Below are positions 27,984-40,817 of a stretch of 64,000 bases of DNA, piece after piece. How positions within the stretch are numbered: the first letter of the stretch is position 1; every line of letters begins with the position of its first letter. Made by a program: the position numbers and the translations under genes. The stretch comes from Streptomyces sp. NRRL WC-3605 (GTDB taxonomy: Bacteria > Actinomycetota > Actinomycetes > Streptomycetales > Streptomycetaceae), in NCBI RefSeq assembly GCF_001509795.1, contig NZ_LLZN01000102.1, positions 1-64,000 on the forward strand, given 5' to 3'. Below the pieces are notes generated by a model. The model made no database searches. It was not told the origin of the DNA and saw nothing but the letters and a program-made list of their open reading frames with translations.

Positions 27984-28015
27984 GGTTTCCCGGGGCGCGC
28001 GCGCCCCGGGAAACC
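27984..28015 (+). terminator. Perfect 32-base palindrome after the ABC operon
   Basis: Every base from 27984 to 27999 pairs with 28015 to 28000, with no spacer. It is 103 bases past the last permease stop and has no T tract. As RNA it would be a very stable rod; it is most simply a terminator. Confidence 0.7.
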
Positions 28016-28190
28016 TCATGGACCACCCACCGGGAATGCCGTGGACTCCCCCCGCGGCAAATCCTTCCGTGTACCGTGCGGATCGCATTTCACACCTCTT
28101 CGCGGCCCTCGATTCCGGCCCGCCGGAACAAGGGGATCCGGCTTTTGTTGTCGCCCGGCAACTGAGTTAACCTTCACCGGATCTTTTCAT

Positions 28191-28247
28191 CCAGCGGGTC
28201 TCCGCGAACTGCGGAAACCCGCTGGTGACCAGGCCCTTCACAGGGCC
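28191..28247 (+). promoter_or_regulatory. Tandem leader hairpins upstream of the hybrid kinase
   Basis: Hairpin 1 pairs CCAGCGGGT (28191-28199) with ACCCGCTGG (28217-28225), with an inner CCGC/GCGG stem. Hairpin 2 pairs GGCCCT (28232-28237) with AGGGCC (28242-28247). They lie 57-113 bases before the kinase ATG and could terminate, attenuate or stabilise its message. Confidence 0.5.
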
Positions 28248-28303
28248 GGCGCGGTTCCGAGTCCTCGGCGCGGGGGCTCTTGGGGAGCGGAACGAGGGTG
28301 CGC

Positions 28304-32572
<4,269 letters not shown>

Positions 32573-32648
32573 CAAGCGGCCGTTCCGCCGCGCGCACCAG
32601 CCGACCGCCCGGCGTCCCCGGACGTTCCCGCCGACGAACAGGTCCACC

Positions 32649-35132
32649 GTGAGCCATCCTCTTCAGCCGACCGAGCCGGAGCCCACCGGTGCTCCCGGCG
32701 CCGAGCCGCTGCCCGACGACGTGCCCGGCGGCACGTTGGCCGTCCCCGACGGCGACGACCTCGCGGAGGTCGAGGTACCGGCCGAGGGCCCCGACGTCCA
32801 GCGCTCCCCCGTCGGCAGACTCGCGGCGACCGTGGAGCGGCTGCGCCGGGAGGTGCGGGAGGCGCAGGCCGAGGCGGACGGGCGGGCCCTGATCGAGCTG
32901 GCCAAGGGCATCCTCGTGGAGCGGCTGGGCTGCGGTCCCGCGCAGGCGGCCCGCCAGCTCGCCGAGCTGACCGAGCAGGCGGGCGTGTCCCCGCTGGAGT
33001 TCGCCGTCGAGGTCATCAACCAGGCGGCACAGGACCGGGTCGCGGAGGTCACCAGCGCGTTCCTCGCCGGTACGACCGGTGGCTCCGGGGACGCCGAGGC
33101 GTCCTCCGCGGTGCGGCTGCGGGCCGCCGAGAGCGGGGCGCTGGCCGCCCACGACGCGCAGGCCGTGGCCGAGTCCCTGATGGAGCACGCCCTGCGGCCG
33201 ATCGGCGCGGAGGCCGTGGCCATCTGGGCGCTGAACTCCGACGGCTCGCTGACCCTGGCGGGCAGCGCCGGGTTCTCGGCGGCGGAGGCGGGGCGCTGGC
33301 GGTACGTCCCGCCGGGGGTGGCGACCGTGGCGCGGCGTGGGCTGGGCGAGCGTGCGGGGCAATGGATCGGCTGTCTGTCCGACACCCAGCTGCCCTCCAT
33401 CGGCCAGCAGCTGCATCCGGACGGTGGCCGGGCGGCCGTACCGGCGGGCACGGGCGGCCGGATCCACGGGGTGCTGGAGATCGTGTGGCCGGCGCCGATC
33501 GAGCCGCAGTCCCCGCAGATCGTCCGTCAGGTGGAGGCGCTGGCCGAGCTGTGCGCGCACACGCTGGAGACGTCGACGCCGCCCCGCGCGGGCGACGAGT
33601 GGCGTCCGGCGGTGCTGCCGGACGTGGCCGAGCTGATGGACCTGGCCGACGGCCTGCACGACCCGGCGCTGGTGCTGCTGCCGTACCTGGACGCGGACGG
33701 GGAGCTGGTCGACTTCCGCATCCACCACGTCAACAGCCGCTTCCTGGACCCGAGCGGCCGTCCCCGCAGCGTCGTCAGCGGTTCGCTGCTGCTGGAGGCG
33801 TATCCGATGGCCGCCGGGGAGAGCGAGCTGTTCGACCAGGTCGAGCGGGTCTACGCCACGGGTGAGCCCTTCCGGGCCCGGCGGATGCGGCTGACCGCGC
33901 TGGTGGACGAGGTGCCGCTGGCGGCGGTCGCGGACATCCACGCGAGCCGGCACGGCGGCTGCGTCCTGCTGATCTGGCGCATGGAGGACGAGACGGCACG
34001 GCTGGCGAGTCTGCTCGGCCACGCGCAGCGCCTCGGCAGGATCGGCGGGTTCGAGGAGAACCTGCTGACCGGCGAGATCACCTGGAACATGCAGCTGTAC
34101 GACCTGTACGGCAAACCGCCGTCCGACGGCCCGATCCCGCTGGAGAACCTGCCGGCGCACGCCCACCCGGACGACGCGGTCCCCATCGGGCGGTTCCTGC
34201 GCACGCTGCTGCACCACCGGCGGCCCGCCTCGACTGCCTTCCGGCTCCAGCGGCCGGACGGCGTCACCCGGCACATCCGGGTGGTGGCCGAGCCGGAGCT
34301 GGACACCGACGGGCGCCTGTTCGTCGTCCGTGGCGCCTACCAGGACATCTCGGCGCACCACTGGACGGAGGTGGCGCTGGCCGCCACGCGGGACCAGCTC
34401 GCCCACTCCGAGCAGCAGGCCAGCGAACGCAACCGGCTGGCCCTGCAGCTCCAGCACGCGATCATGCCGCCCGCGCAGGCCCCGCTGGACGCCCCGGGCC
34501 TGCGGGTGGCGGTGCGCTACCGGCCGGCGGAGACCCAGCACCTGGTCGGCGGCGACTGGTACGACGCGGTCGTGCTGCCTTCGCGGCTGGTGCTGCTGTG
34601 CGTGGGGGACGTGGCCGGGCACGGCATAGACGCGGCGACCAGCATGGTGGTGCTGCGCAACGCCCTGCGGGGTCTCGCGGTGACGGGCGCCGGGCCGGCG
34701 CAGCTGCTGTCCTGGCTGAACATGGTCGTCCACCATCTGACCGGCGGGGTCACGGCGACGGCGGTGTGCGCCCTGTACGACCCGGAGCGGCACACGCTGC
34801 GCTGGGCGCGGGCCGGGCATCTGCCGCCCGTCCTGGTGCGCGGCACCGAGGCCAGCCCGCTGCCGCTGGTCAAGGGCCTGCTGCTGGGGGCGCTGCCGGA
34901 GGCGACGTACGAGGAGGGTGAGGTCCAGCTGGCCGTGGACGACACCCTGCTGATGTACACGGACGGCCTGATCGAACGGCGGGACCGGTCCGTGGAGGAG
35001 TCGCTGACGCAGCTGCTGGTGGCCGCGCGGACGGTGCCGCCGACGCTGGAGCAGCAGCTGGACCGGCTGCTGACGTACAGCAGGTCCGACACGGACGACG
35101 ACACCTGCATCGTCGGCGTCCGCGTGGCCTGA
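32649..35132 (+). CDS. ANTAR-GAF-PAS-PAS-PP2C (SpoIIE/RsbU-type) phosphatase
   Basis: An 827-residue soluble protein. An acidic N-terminus is followed by a short coiled coil (about 57-78) and an ANTAR-like domain (78-125; ALIELAKGILVERLGCGPAQ then AARQL). A GAF-like region (about 150-310), two PAS-like regions (about 325-440 and 450-570) and a PP2C domain (about 600-826) follow. PP2C metal-binding acids are intact: HLVGGDWYDAV, GDVAGHGIDAA and DTDDDTCIVGV. It would dephosphorylate STAS anti-anti-sigma proteins. The GTG start has only a weak ribosome site. It follows the hybrid kinase by 76 bases and may respond to it. Confidence 0.9.
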   Translation: MSHPLQPTEPEPTGAPGAEPLPDDVPGGTLAVPDGDDLAEVEVPAEGPDVQRSPVGRLAATVERLRREVREAQAEADGRALIELAKGILVERLGCGPAQAARQLAELTEQAGVSPLEFAVEVINQAAQDRVAEVTSAFLAGTTGGSGDAEASSAVRLRAAESGALAAHDAQAVAESLMEHALRPIGAEAVAIWALNSDGSLTLAGSAGFSAAEAGRWRYVPPGVATVARRGLGERAGQWIGCLSDTQLPSIGQQLHPDGGRAAVPAGTGGRIHGVLEIVWPAPIEPQSPQIVRQVEALAELCAHTLETSTPPRAGDEWRPAVLPDVAELMDLADGLHDPALVLLPYLDADGELVDFRIHHVNSRFLDPSGRPRSVVSGSLLLEAYPMAAGESELFDQVERVYATGEPFRARRMRLTALVDEVPLAAVADIHASRHGGCVLLIWRMEDETARLASLLGHAQRLGRIGGFEENLLTGEITWNMQLYDLYGKPPSDGPIPLENLPAHAHPDDAVPIGRFLRTLLHHRRPASTAFRLQRPDGVTRHIRVVAEPELDTDGRLFVVRGAYQDISAHHWTEVALAATRDQLAHSEQQASERNRLALQLQHAIMPPAQAPLDAPGLRVAVRYRPAETQHLVGGDWYDAVVLPSRLVLLCVGDVAGHGIDAATSMVVLRNALRGLAVTGAGPAQLLSWLNMVVHHLTGGVTATAVCALYDPERHTLRWARAGHLPPVLVRGTEASPLPLVKGLLLGALPEATYEEGEVQLAVDDTLLMYTDGLIERRDRSVEESLTQLLVAARTVPPTLEQQLDRLLTYSRSDTDDDTCIVGVRVA

Positions 35133-35134
35133 GG

Positions 35135-35177
35135 GCGCTGGACCGGCCGGGTGCCGCTCACCCGACCGGTCCAGCGC
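35135..35177 (+). terminator. Terminator after the PP2C gene
   Basis: 18-base arms (35135-35152 with 35160-35177) pair with a single C/A mismatch, with a seven-base loop. It starts two bases after the phosphatase stop and separates it from dps. Confidence 0.85.
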
Positions 35178-35281
35178 ACGGTGGTCCGATCAGTGAATGA
35201 AACGCGCGTCACAGGTCTGCCAGGGCGAAAGAAGGGCACCTGAACTCCTACTTCACCCCTTTCGGAAGAGGAGTTGCGAAC

Positions 35282-35839
35282 ATGGCGAAGGACCTCACCC
35301 CCAAGTACACGGTGCCGGGCATCGAGCGCGAGGCGGCGGGGCGGCTCATCGACGTCCTGCGCCTGCGGCTGCACGCCCTCAACGACCTCCACCTCACCCT
35401 CAAGCACGTGCACTGGAACGTGGTGGGCCCGCACTTCATCGCCGTGCACCAGATGATCGACCCGCAGGTCGACCGGGTGCGCGACATGGCCGACGACGCG
35501 GCGGAGCGCATCGCGGCGCTCGGCGGGGTCGCGCAGGGCACGCCGGGCTCCCTGGTCAAGGAGCGCACCTGGGACGACTACTCGATCGGCCGGGAGGACG
35601 CCCTGGCGCATCTCGGTGCCCTCGACCTCGTCTACACCGGTGTGATCGAGGACGTCCGGAAGGCCATCAAGGTCGTCGGGGAGATCGACCCGGCCACGGA
35701 GGACCTGCTCATCGAGCACCTGCGGGACCTGGAGCAGTTCCAGTGGTTCGTCCGGGCCCACCTGGAGAACGCGGGCGGGACGCTGACGACGGCGCGCGCG
35801 GGCACGGAGTCGGAGGCGGCCGAGGCCGCCAAGCGCTGA
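35282..35839 (+). CDS. dps: Dps-family DNA-binding ferritin
   Basis: A 185-residue Dps protein. The ferroxidase ligands are visible in KHVHWNVVGPHF (His) and MIDPQVDRVRDMADDAAERI (Asp/Glu), in the usual 12-mer interface. It stores iron, consumes H2O2 and compacts DNA. The C-terminal tail (about 20 residues, TESEAAEAAKR) is slightly longer than in E. coli Dps and may bind DNA. GAGGAG precedes the ATG. A TTC-rich promoter region lies at 35240-35265. It is a standalone gene bounded by terminators on both sides. Confidence 0.95.
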   Translation: MAKDLTPKYTVPGIEREAAGRLIDVLRLRLHALNDLHLTLKHVHWNVVGPHFIAVHQMIDPQVDRVRDMADDAAERIAALGGVAQGTPGSLVKERTWDDYSIGREDALAHLGALDLVYTGVIEDVRKAIKVVGEIDPATEDLLIEHLRDLEQFQWFVRAHLENAGGTLTTARAGTESEAAEAAKR

Positions 35840-35885
35840 CCCGTGAGGGCGGGCGCCCTCATCCGTCCCCCTGATCCCGTTCGGC

Positions 35886-35924
35886 GAAGAGCCCCGGTCG
35901 CGACCCGCGCGACCGGGGCTCTTC
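35886..35924. terminator. Bidirectional terminator between dps and marR
   Basis: A perfect 17-base stem (35886-35902 with 35908-35924) and five-base loop ACCCG, between convergent genes. Confidence 0.88.
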
Positions 35925-35931
35925 CGCGCGC

Positions 35932-36447
35932 TCAGGCGCCCCGGGGTGTGCCGAGGCGGGACAGCCAGGTGGTCAGGAGGGTCTCCAGCGTCTCGGCCTC
36001 GGCGGGCGACAGCAGGTCCAGCAGGCGCCGTTCGTTGCGCATGTGGTCGGTGAACGCCCGGTCGATCAGTTCCCGGCCGGGCGCGGTGAGCGCCACGATC
36101 CGGCCCCGCTGGTCGTCGGCGGAGCGGCGGCGGGTGACGAGTCCCGCGCGCTCCAGCCGGTCGATCCGCTTCGTCATGGCGCCGGTGGTGACCATGGTGT
36201 GCGCGGCGAGTTCGCCCGGTGCCCGTTCGTAGGGCTCACCGGCGCGGCGCAGTGCGCACAGGACGTCGAACTCGCCCTCGCCGAGCCCGTAGTGCCCGTA
36301 GACGAGGGCGAGTTCCTCGGTGAGCCGGTCGGCGAGACGGTGCAGCCGACCGATGACGCCCTGCGGGGAGATGTCGACGTCGGGCCGTTCGCGGCGCCAC
36401 TCGGCCTGGATGCGCGCCACGCGGTCCGGAGATTCAGCGGGTTCCAT
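35932..36447 (-). CDS. MarR-family transcriptional regulator
   Basis: A 171-residue winged-helix regulator: GEFDVLCALRRAGEPYERAP then GELAAHTMVTTGAMTKRIDR forms the recognition unit, and LVTRRRSADDQRGRIVALTAPG the wing. An N-terminal extension of about 35 residues is present. It is divergent from an EamA exporter only 39 bases away, with a composite palindromic operator covering both promoters. The candidate -10 (minus strand TATATT, 36459-36454) is six bases from the ATG, suggesting a leaderless message and direct autorepression. Confidence 0.92.
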   Translation of the reverse strand: MEPAESPDRVARIQAEWRRERPDVDISPQGVIGRLHRLADRLTEELALVYGHYGLGEGEFDVLCALRRAGEPYERAPGELAAHTMVTTGAMTKRIDRLERAGLVTRRRSADDQRGRIVALTAPGRELIDRAFTDHMRNERRLLDLLSPAEAETLETLLTTWLSRLGTPRGA

Positions 36448-36452
36448 CCCTC

Positions 36453-36501
36453 CAATATAACTTCCCGGGAAGCTATATTGTCTTCCATGGAAGCCAATAT
36501 G
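36453..36501. promoter_or_regulatory. Composite MarR operator overlapping both promoters
   Basis: Two overlapping 28-base palindromes share one arm. Site 1 (36453-36480) has outer arms CAATATA/TATATTG and core CTTCCCGGGAAG (36461-36472), with one mismatch. Site 2 (36474-36501) reuses TATATTG with CAATATG and core CTTCCATGGAAG (36482-36493). Core centres are 21 bp apart, two helical turns. The arms double as -10 elements in both directions, and site 2 contains the EamA start codon. Confidence 0.85.
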
Positions 36502-37440
36502 CGGTGGGTGTCGATCACCGCGATCGCGCCGGTGGCCTGGGGGGCCAACTACTACGTCACGCACGCGTACCTGCCGGCCGACCGGCCGCTGTACGGGGCG
36601 GCCCTGCGGGCACTGCCCGCGGGACTCGTGCTGCTGGCCCTGTGCCGGCGGCGTCCGCGCGGGGCGTGGTGGGGGCGCGCGGCGACACTGGGCCTGCTCA
36701 ACGTGAGCGTGTTCTTCGTCCTCGTGTACGCCGCCTCCCAGCTGCTGCCGACGAGCGTCGCGTCCACGGTGATGGCGGCGTCCCCGCTCGCGATGATGCT
36801 CATCGCCTGGTCCCTGGTGTCCGAACGGCCCGGGATCACACATCTGGCCGGCGCGGCCACCGGGCTCGCGGGAGTCTGCCTCATGGTGCTGACGGGCGGT
36901 GAGTCGGTGAGCGTGCCGGGCGTGCTCGCCTCGGCCGCCGCGATGCTCGTGTCGGCCTTCGGCCACATCCTGACCAAGCGGTGGAGCACGGACGTCGACG
37001 TCGTCGCGGCCACCGCCTGGCAGCTCACGGCCGGCGGCCTGCTGCTGCTCCCGCTCGCCGCGGCGGTGGAGGGAGGCCCGCCCGCGCTCTCCGGGTCCGC
37101 GCTGCTCGCCTTCGCGTTCACGGGCCTGGTGGCCACCGCGCTCGCCTTCGTCGCCTGGTTCGCCGGGCTGCGCCGTCTGCCGGCGGGGACCGTGGGCCTG
37201 ATCGGGCTGCTCAACCCGGTCACCGGTGTGCTGCTCGGCGTCGCGGTCGCCGGGGAGATCCTCACCCTCCAGCAGTGCGGAGGGCTCGCCCTGGTCCTGC
37301 TCGGGGTCGCCCTGGGCCGCCCCCGGCCGCCTGCCCCGGCGCCGGTGACCCGTGGGACGGTCCCGGGACGTTACGTCCGGGCACGCCTGGGTACCCGGAG
37401 GGATCGCGCTCCGCACGGACCCCGCCCCGGCCGAGATTGA
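36487..37440 (+). CDS. EamA/DMT-superfamily transporter
   Basis: A 317-residue membrane protein with ten predicted helices in two EamA repeats (first ends near residue 135, second begins with ASAAAMLVSAFGHILTKRW). Members export metabolites or amino acids, or expel toxic compounds. The start ATG 36487 lies seven bases after a TATATT -10 (36474-36479), so a leaderless transcript is likely; an internal ATG at 36499 is an alternative. Repression by the divergent MarR protein is strongly implied by the shared operator. Confidence 0.88.
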   Translation: MEANMRWVSITAIAPVAWGANYYVTHAYLPADRPLYGAALRALPAGLVLLALCRRRPRGAWWGRAATLGLLNVSVFFVLVYAASQLLPTSVASTVMAASPLAMMLIAWSLVSERPGITHLAGAATGLAGVCLMVLTGGESVSVPGVLASAAAMLVSAFGHILTKRWSTDVDVVAATAWQLTAGGLLLLPLAAAVEGGPPALSGSALLAFAFTGLVATALAFVAWFAGLRRLPAGTVGLIGLLNPVTGVLLGVAVAGEILTLQQCGGLALVLLGVALGRPRPPAPAPVTRGTVPGRYVRARLGTRRDRAPHGPRPGRD

Positions 37441-37535
37441 CGGGCCGCCCGGGGGACTGCGAGGCTCGGAGAGAATGCGAAGGTCTGTCGTCGAACGAAG
37501 GGTGATCAGGTCCGTATGACGCGGAGCTGACGAAT

Positions 37536-39191
37536 ATGACGCGTGTCGAAGGCTCCTCGCCCCCGGGGCAGGAGCTCTTGTCGTCCGTGGGTGCCGCGTG
37601 GACGCGGGCGCCCTACCCCTCCCTGGTCGTGGACACGGCCGGGGCCCTCGTGGAGGTCAACGCACAGGCCGCCCGGCTCTTCCCGGCGGCCGGCAAGGGA
37701 GTGCCGCTCGCCCGGGCCGTCCCGGACTGGCTCGTGGAGGGCCACCGGCGGGCCGCCGTCGGCGGAGCCGACGCGGCCGGCCCCGTACGCGGCCGCCACG
37801 AGCAGTGGACGCTGGAGGCGCACGCGACGTCCGGCGCCGACGGCCAGGTGGTGTGGTGGCTCGTCGACGACACCCACCGCGAACTCGCCGAGACGGCCCT
37901 GAGGAACGAGCAGGAGCGCACCCGCTTCCTCGCCGAGGCCTCCAGCCGGCTGCTCGCGTCCCTCAACACCGAGCGGTGCATGGAGGTCGCGGTCGAGCTG
38001 GCCTCCCAGTACCTGGCCGACGCGGCCGTCCTCGTCGCGCCCGCCGCCGGGCGCCGCCACCCCCTCTCCCTGTGCGCCGGCGGCGAGGTCGAGCACCGGA
38101 CGCTGCGGATCGACCCGGCCGACGTCCCCGGCCTCAAGGAGGCCCTGCAGGGCTTCCCGCCCGTGCCGTCCCGCTGGATCGACCCGTCCGCGCTGCCGGA
38201 GTGGGCGCTGCCGGACGGCTTCACCGGCCCGGTGGGGTCCGTCGTCGTCACGCCGCTGCCGGGGCACGGCGTCCCGGCGGGCGCACTGATCCTGCTGCGG
38301 CGCAGCGACCAGGCCGCGTTCGACGCCTCCGAGGAGCTCTTCGCCCGGGTCTTCGCCGCCCGCGCGGGCGCCGCCCTGTCCGCGGCCCGTCTCTACATGG
38401 AGCAGAGCTCCATCACGGCCACGCTCATGGAGGACCTGCTCCCCCCGCTGCTGCGACGCGTCCACGGCGTGGAGTTCGCCGGCGGCTACCGGGCCGCACA
38501 GGACACCGAGCGCGTCGGCGGGGACTTCTACGACGTGCACCCCGGCGCCGCCCCCGGCGAGAAGACCCTCGCGGTGCTGGGCGACGTGTGCGGCAAGGGC
38601 CTGGAGGCCGCCGTGCTGACCGGGAGGATCCGCGGCACGCTCCAGGCGCTGCTCCCGCTGGCCGGCGACCATCAGCACCTGCTGCGCCTGCTCAACGGCA
38701 CACTGCTGAACAGCCGCCACACCCGCTTCGCCACCCTGGTGCTGGCCTCGGTCGTGCGCCAGGAGAACACCGCGCATCTGTCGCTGACCAGCGCCGGGCA
38801 TCCACCGCCGCTGATCGTCCGGCAGGACGGCGCCGTCGAGGAGGCGCGCACGTCCGGCACGCTGATCGGCGTCCTGCCGGACGTGCGGTCGGTCACCGCC
38901 GAGGTGGACCTGCGCCCGGGCGAGACGTGCCTGCTGTACACCGACGGGGTCACCGAGGCCCGGGGCGGACCGCTCGGCGACGTGATGTTCGGCGACGCAC
39001 GGCTGCGGGACGCGCTGGCCGAGTGCGCCGGGATGCCCGCGGAGGCCGTCGTCGAGCGGATCCACATGCTCGTCGCCGAGTGGATCGGCGACAACCGGCA
39101 CGACGACATCGCGGTGATGGCGATCACCGCTCCCCGGACGACGCATCTCACAGCCGTGGACGGCCATACGGCGGGCAGGTACACCGCATGA
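37536..39191 (+). CDS. PAS-GAF-PP2C (RsbU-type) serine phosphatase
   Basis: A 551-residue soluble phosphatase. A PAS-like domain (about 25-125) and a GAF-like domain (about 140-295) precede the PP2C/SpoIIE domain (about 310-540). Metal-binding residues are intact: RVGGDFYDVHPG, GDVCGKGLEAA and NRHDDIAVMAI. It would dephosphorylate the STAS proteins encoded downstream. It heads an operon: its stop overlaps the start of the B12-domain gene (ATGA). GGAG at 37522-37525 is the ribosome site. Confidence 0.92.
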   Translation: MTRVEGSSPPGQELLSSVGAAWTRAPYPSLVVDTAGALVEVNAQAARLFPAAGKGVPLARAVPDWLVEGHRRAAVGGADAAGPVRGRHEQWTLEAHATSGADGQVVWWLVDDTHRELAETALRNEQERTRFLAEASSRLLASLNTERCMEVAVELASQYLADAAVLVAPAAGRRHPLSLCAGGEVEHRTLRIDPADVPGLKEALQGFPPVPSRWIDPSALPEWALPDGFTGPVGSVVVTPLPGHGVPAGALILLRRSDQAAFDASEELFARVFAARAGAALSAARLYMEQSSITATLMEDLLPPLLRRVHGVEFAGGYRAAQDTERVGGDFYDVHPGAAPGEKTLAVLGDVCGKGLEAAVLTGRIRGTLQALLPLAGDHQHLLRLLNGTLLNSRHTRFATLVLASVVRQENTAHLSLTSAGHPPPLIVRQDGAVEEARTSGTLIGVLPDVRSVTAEVDLRPGETCLLYTDGVTEARGGPLGDVMFGDARLRDALAECAGMPAEAVVERIHMLVAEWIGDNRHDDIAVMAITAPRTTHLTAVDGHTAGRYTA

Positions 39192-40294
39192 CCGACATGA
39201 CCACCGCACAGGAGGACGGGACGCTCGCGCGGTCCCGTGACGCGTTGTGGCAGGCGGTGTGGGCCCGGGACGAGGACGCCGCCGCCCGGGCGGTGTTCGC
39301 CGCGCTGGACGCCGGCGTCGACCCGGAGGCCGTCCTGCTCGACGTCATCGCCCACACGCAGCGGGAGGTCGGCCGTGCCTGGGCGGAGAACCGTTTCTCG
39401 GTCGCCCAGGAGCACTCCGCCACCGCGATCCACGAGCGGATCATCGCCGCCATGGCGCACCGCGTCCCGGCTCCGGTCACCGAGACCCCCGGGACCACGG
39501 TGACCGTGGCCTGCGTGGACGGCGAATGGCACGCCCTGCCGGCCCGGCTGCTGGCGGAGGTCCTGCGGCTGCGCGGACTCCGGGTGGACTTCCTCGGCGC
39601 CCAGGTCCCCACCCCGCATCTCATCGCCCATCTGCACGCCACCGTGCCGACCGCGGTGGCCCTGTCGTCCTCGCTCCCCCTGAGGCTGCCGACCGCCCAC
39701 AGCGCGATCACCGCCGTGCAGGCCATCGGCGTCCCGGTCGTCGCCGGGGGCGCCGCCTTCGGGACCGACGGCCGCTACGCCCGGCTGCTCGGGGCCGACG
39801 CCTGGGCGCCGGACGCCCGGTCCGCCGCCGGCCTGCTGGAGCGCGGACTGCCCCGCCCCGCCGGCGGCGCCGTCCGGCAGAGCGTCGACGACCTGCCGCA
39901 TCTGGTCGACCAGGAGTACACGCTGGTCGTGCGCGCCAAGCGCCGGCTGGTCAGGAACACCCTGGCGGGGCTGGAGGAACGGCTGCCCGCGATGCGCGCC
40001 TACAGCGAGGCGCAGCGGGAGCGCACCGCCGAGGACGTGCTGCACATCGTGGAGTTCCTCGCCTGCTCCCTGTACACCGACGACAGCGGCCTGTTCACCG
40101 GCTTCCTCGACTGGACGGCCGACATCCTGGAGGCCCGCCAGGTGCCCGCGCGCGTACTGGAGCCCGCCCTGGCGCTGCTCCAGAAGGAGCTCAAGGACTT
40201 CCCCCGTACGCTCGGACTCCTCGACCAGGGACGCGACACGCTGCGCCGGCGTGGCACCCGTCCCTCCGTACCCGGCCCCGGCGCACCCGCATGA
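39188..40294 (+). CDS. Cobalamin-binding sensor protein (CarH-like B12 domain) in a partner-switch operon
   Basis: A 368-residue protein with no DNA-binding domain. Residues about 15-90 form a B12-capping four-helix bundle with Trp65, Glu75 and His76, the Wx9EH motif that marks CarH/LitR photoreceptors. Residues about 103-225 form a cobalamin-binding Rossmann domain with ExHxLP (Glu113, His115; His115 the likely lower cobalt ligand), then VDFLGAQVP and an AGGAAFG loop. A novel helical C-terminal domain (about 235-350) has no family I recognise and may be the output. Four-base overlaps join it to the PP2C gene upstream and the STAS gene downstream, so it probably gates that switch by light or cobalamin. 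Confidence 0.85.
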   Translation: MTDMTTAQEDGTLARSRDALWQAVWARDEDAAARAVFAALDAGVDPEAVLLDVIAHTQREVGRAWAENRFSVAQEHSATAIHERIIAAMAHRVPAPVTETPGTTVTVACVDGEWHALPARLLAEVLRLRGLRVDFLGAQVPTPHLIAHLHATVPTAVALSSSLPLRLPTAHSAITAVQAIGVPVVAGGAAFGTDGRYARLLGADAWAPDARSAAGLLERGLPRPAGGAVRQSVDDLPHLVDQEYTLVVRAKRRLVRNTLAGLEERLPAMRAYSEAQRERTAEDVLHIVEFLACSLYTDDSGLFTGFLDWTADILEARQVPARVLEPALALLQKELKDFPRTLGLLDQGRDTLRRRGTRPSVPGPGAPA

Positions 40295-40704
40295 ACACCG
40301 CACCCGACGACAGCGTCTTCCACCTGGACACGGCCCACGACGCCTCCGGCGACGCGCACATCCGCATCACCGGCGACCTCGACTGGGACAGCGCCGACGA
40401 CCTCGCCGAGGCGGCGCGCACCCTGCTGTGCGCGGATCCGGCACCCCGGCGGCTGCACCTGGACTGCGCGCGGCTGACGCTGTGCGACTCGCTCGGCCTG
40501 GCCTCGCTGCTCATGGTCCACCGCACCTGCGCCGAGGCGGGTGTGAGCCTGCACCTGGACAACCGGCCCGCCCTGCTGCGGCGCCTGCTGGACCTGACCG
40601 GCACGGCCTTCCTGTTCGACGACGACGCCACGGGCGCCGAAGTGCCGGACACGTCCGGCGAGGCCGCCGCGCCGCCCTCTCCCCCGCCACCGTCCCGGGC
40701 CTGA
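40291..40704 (+). CDS. STAS-domain anti-sigma factor antagonist
   Basis: A 137-residue STAS protein with a Pro-rich C-terminal tail. The phosphorylatable Ser67 is present in LTLCDSLGLASLLMVH. In its dephosphorylated state it would bind an anti-sigma kinase and free the sigma factor; the PP2C encoded two genes upstream would make that form. It overlaps the B12-domain gene by four bases. Confidence 0.9.
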   Translation: MNTAPDDSVFHLDTAHDASGDAHIRITGDLDWDSADDLAEAARTLLCADPAPRRLHLDCARLTLCDSLGLASLLMVHRTCAEAGVSLHLDNRPALLRRLLDLTGTAFLFDDDATGAEVPDTSGEAAAPPSPPPPSRA

Positions 40705-40817
40705 CGCGTGCGGCACCCGCCCTGCGCCCCGCCGTCACCGCTCACGGTCCACGGGGGCTGGGCCACAGGTGCGTACCCACCTTCCTCCCGCGCACGGCAG
40801 CCTGTGAGAATGCTCCG

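Larger units (their letters stand above)
27882..28303. other. 422-base intergenic region before the hybrid kinase gene
   Basis: No gene is supported here. It holds the importer-operon terminator (27984-28015), a lower-GC stretch at 28070-28190 that probably contains the kinase promoter, and two leader hairpins at 28191-28247. Confidence 0.6.
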
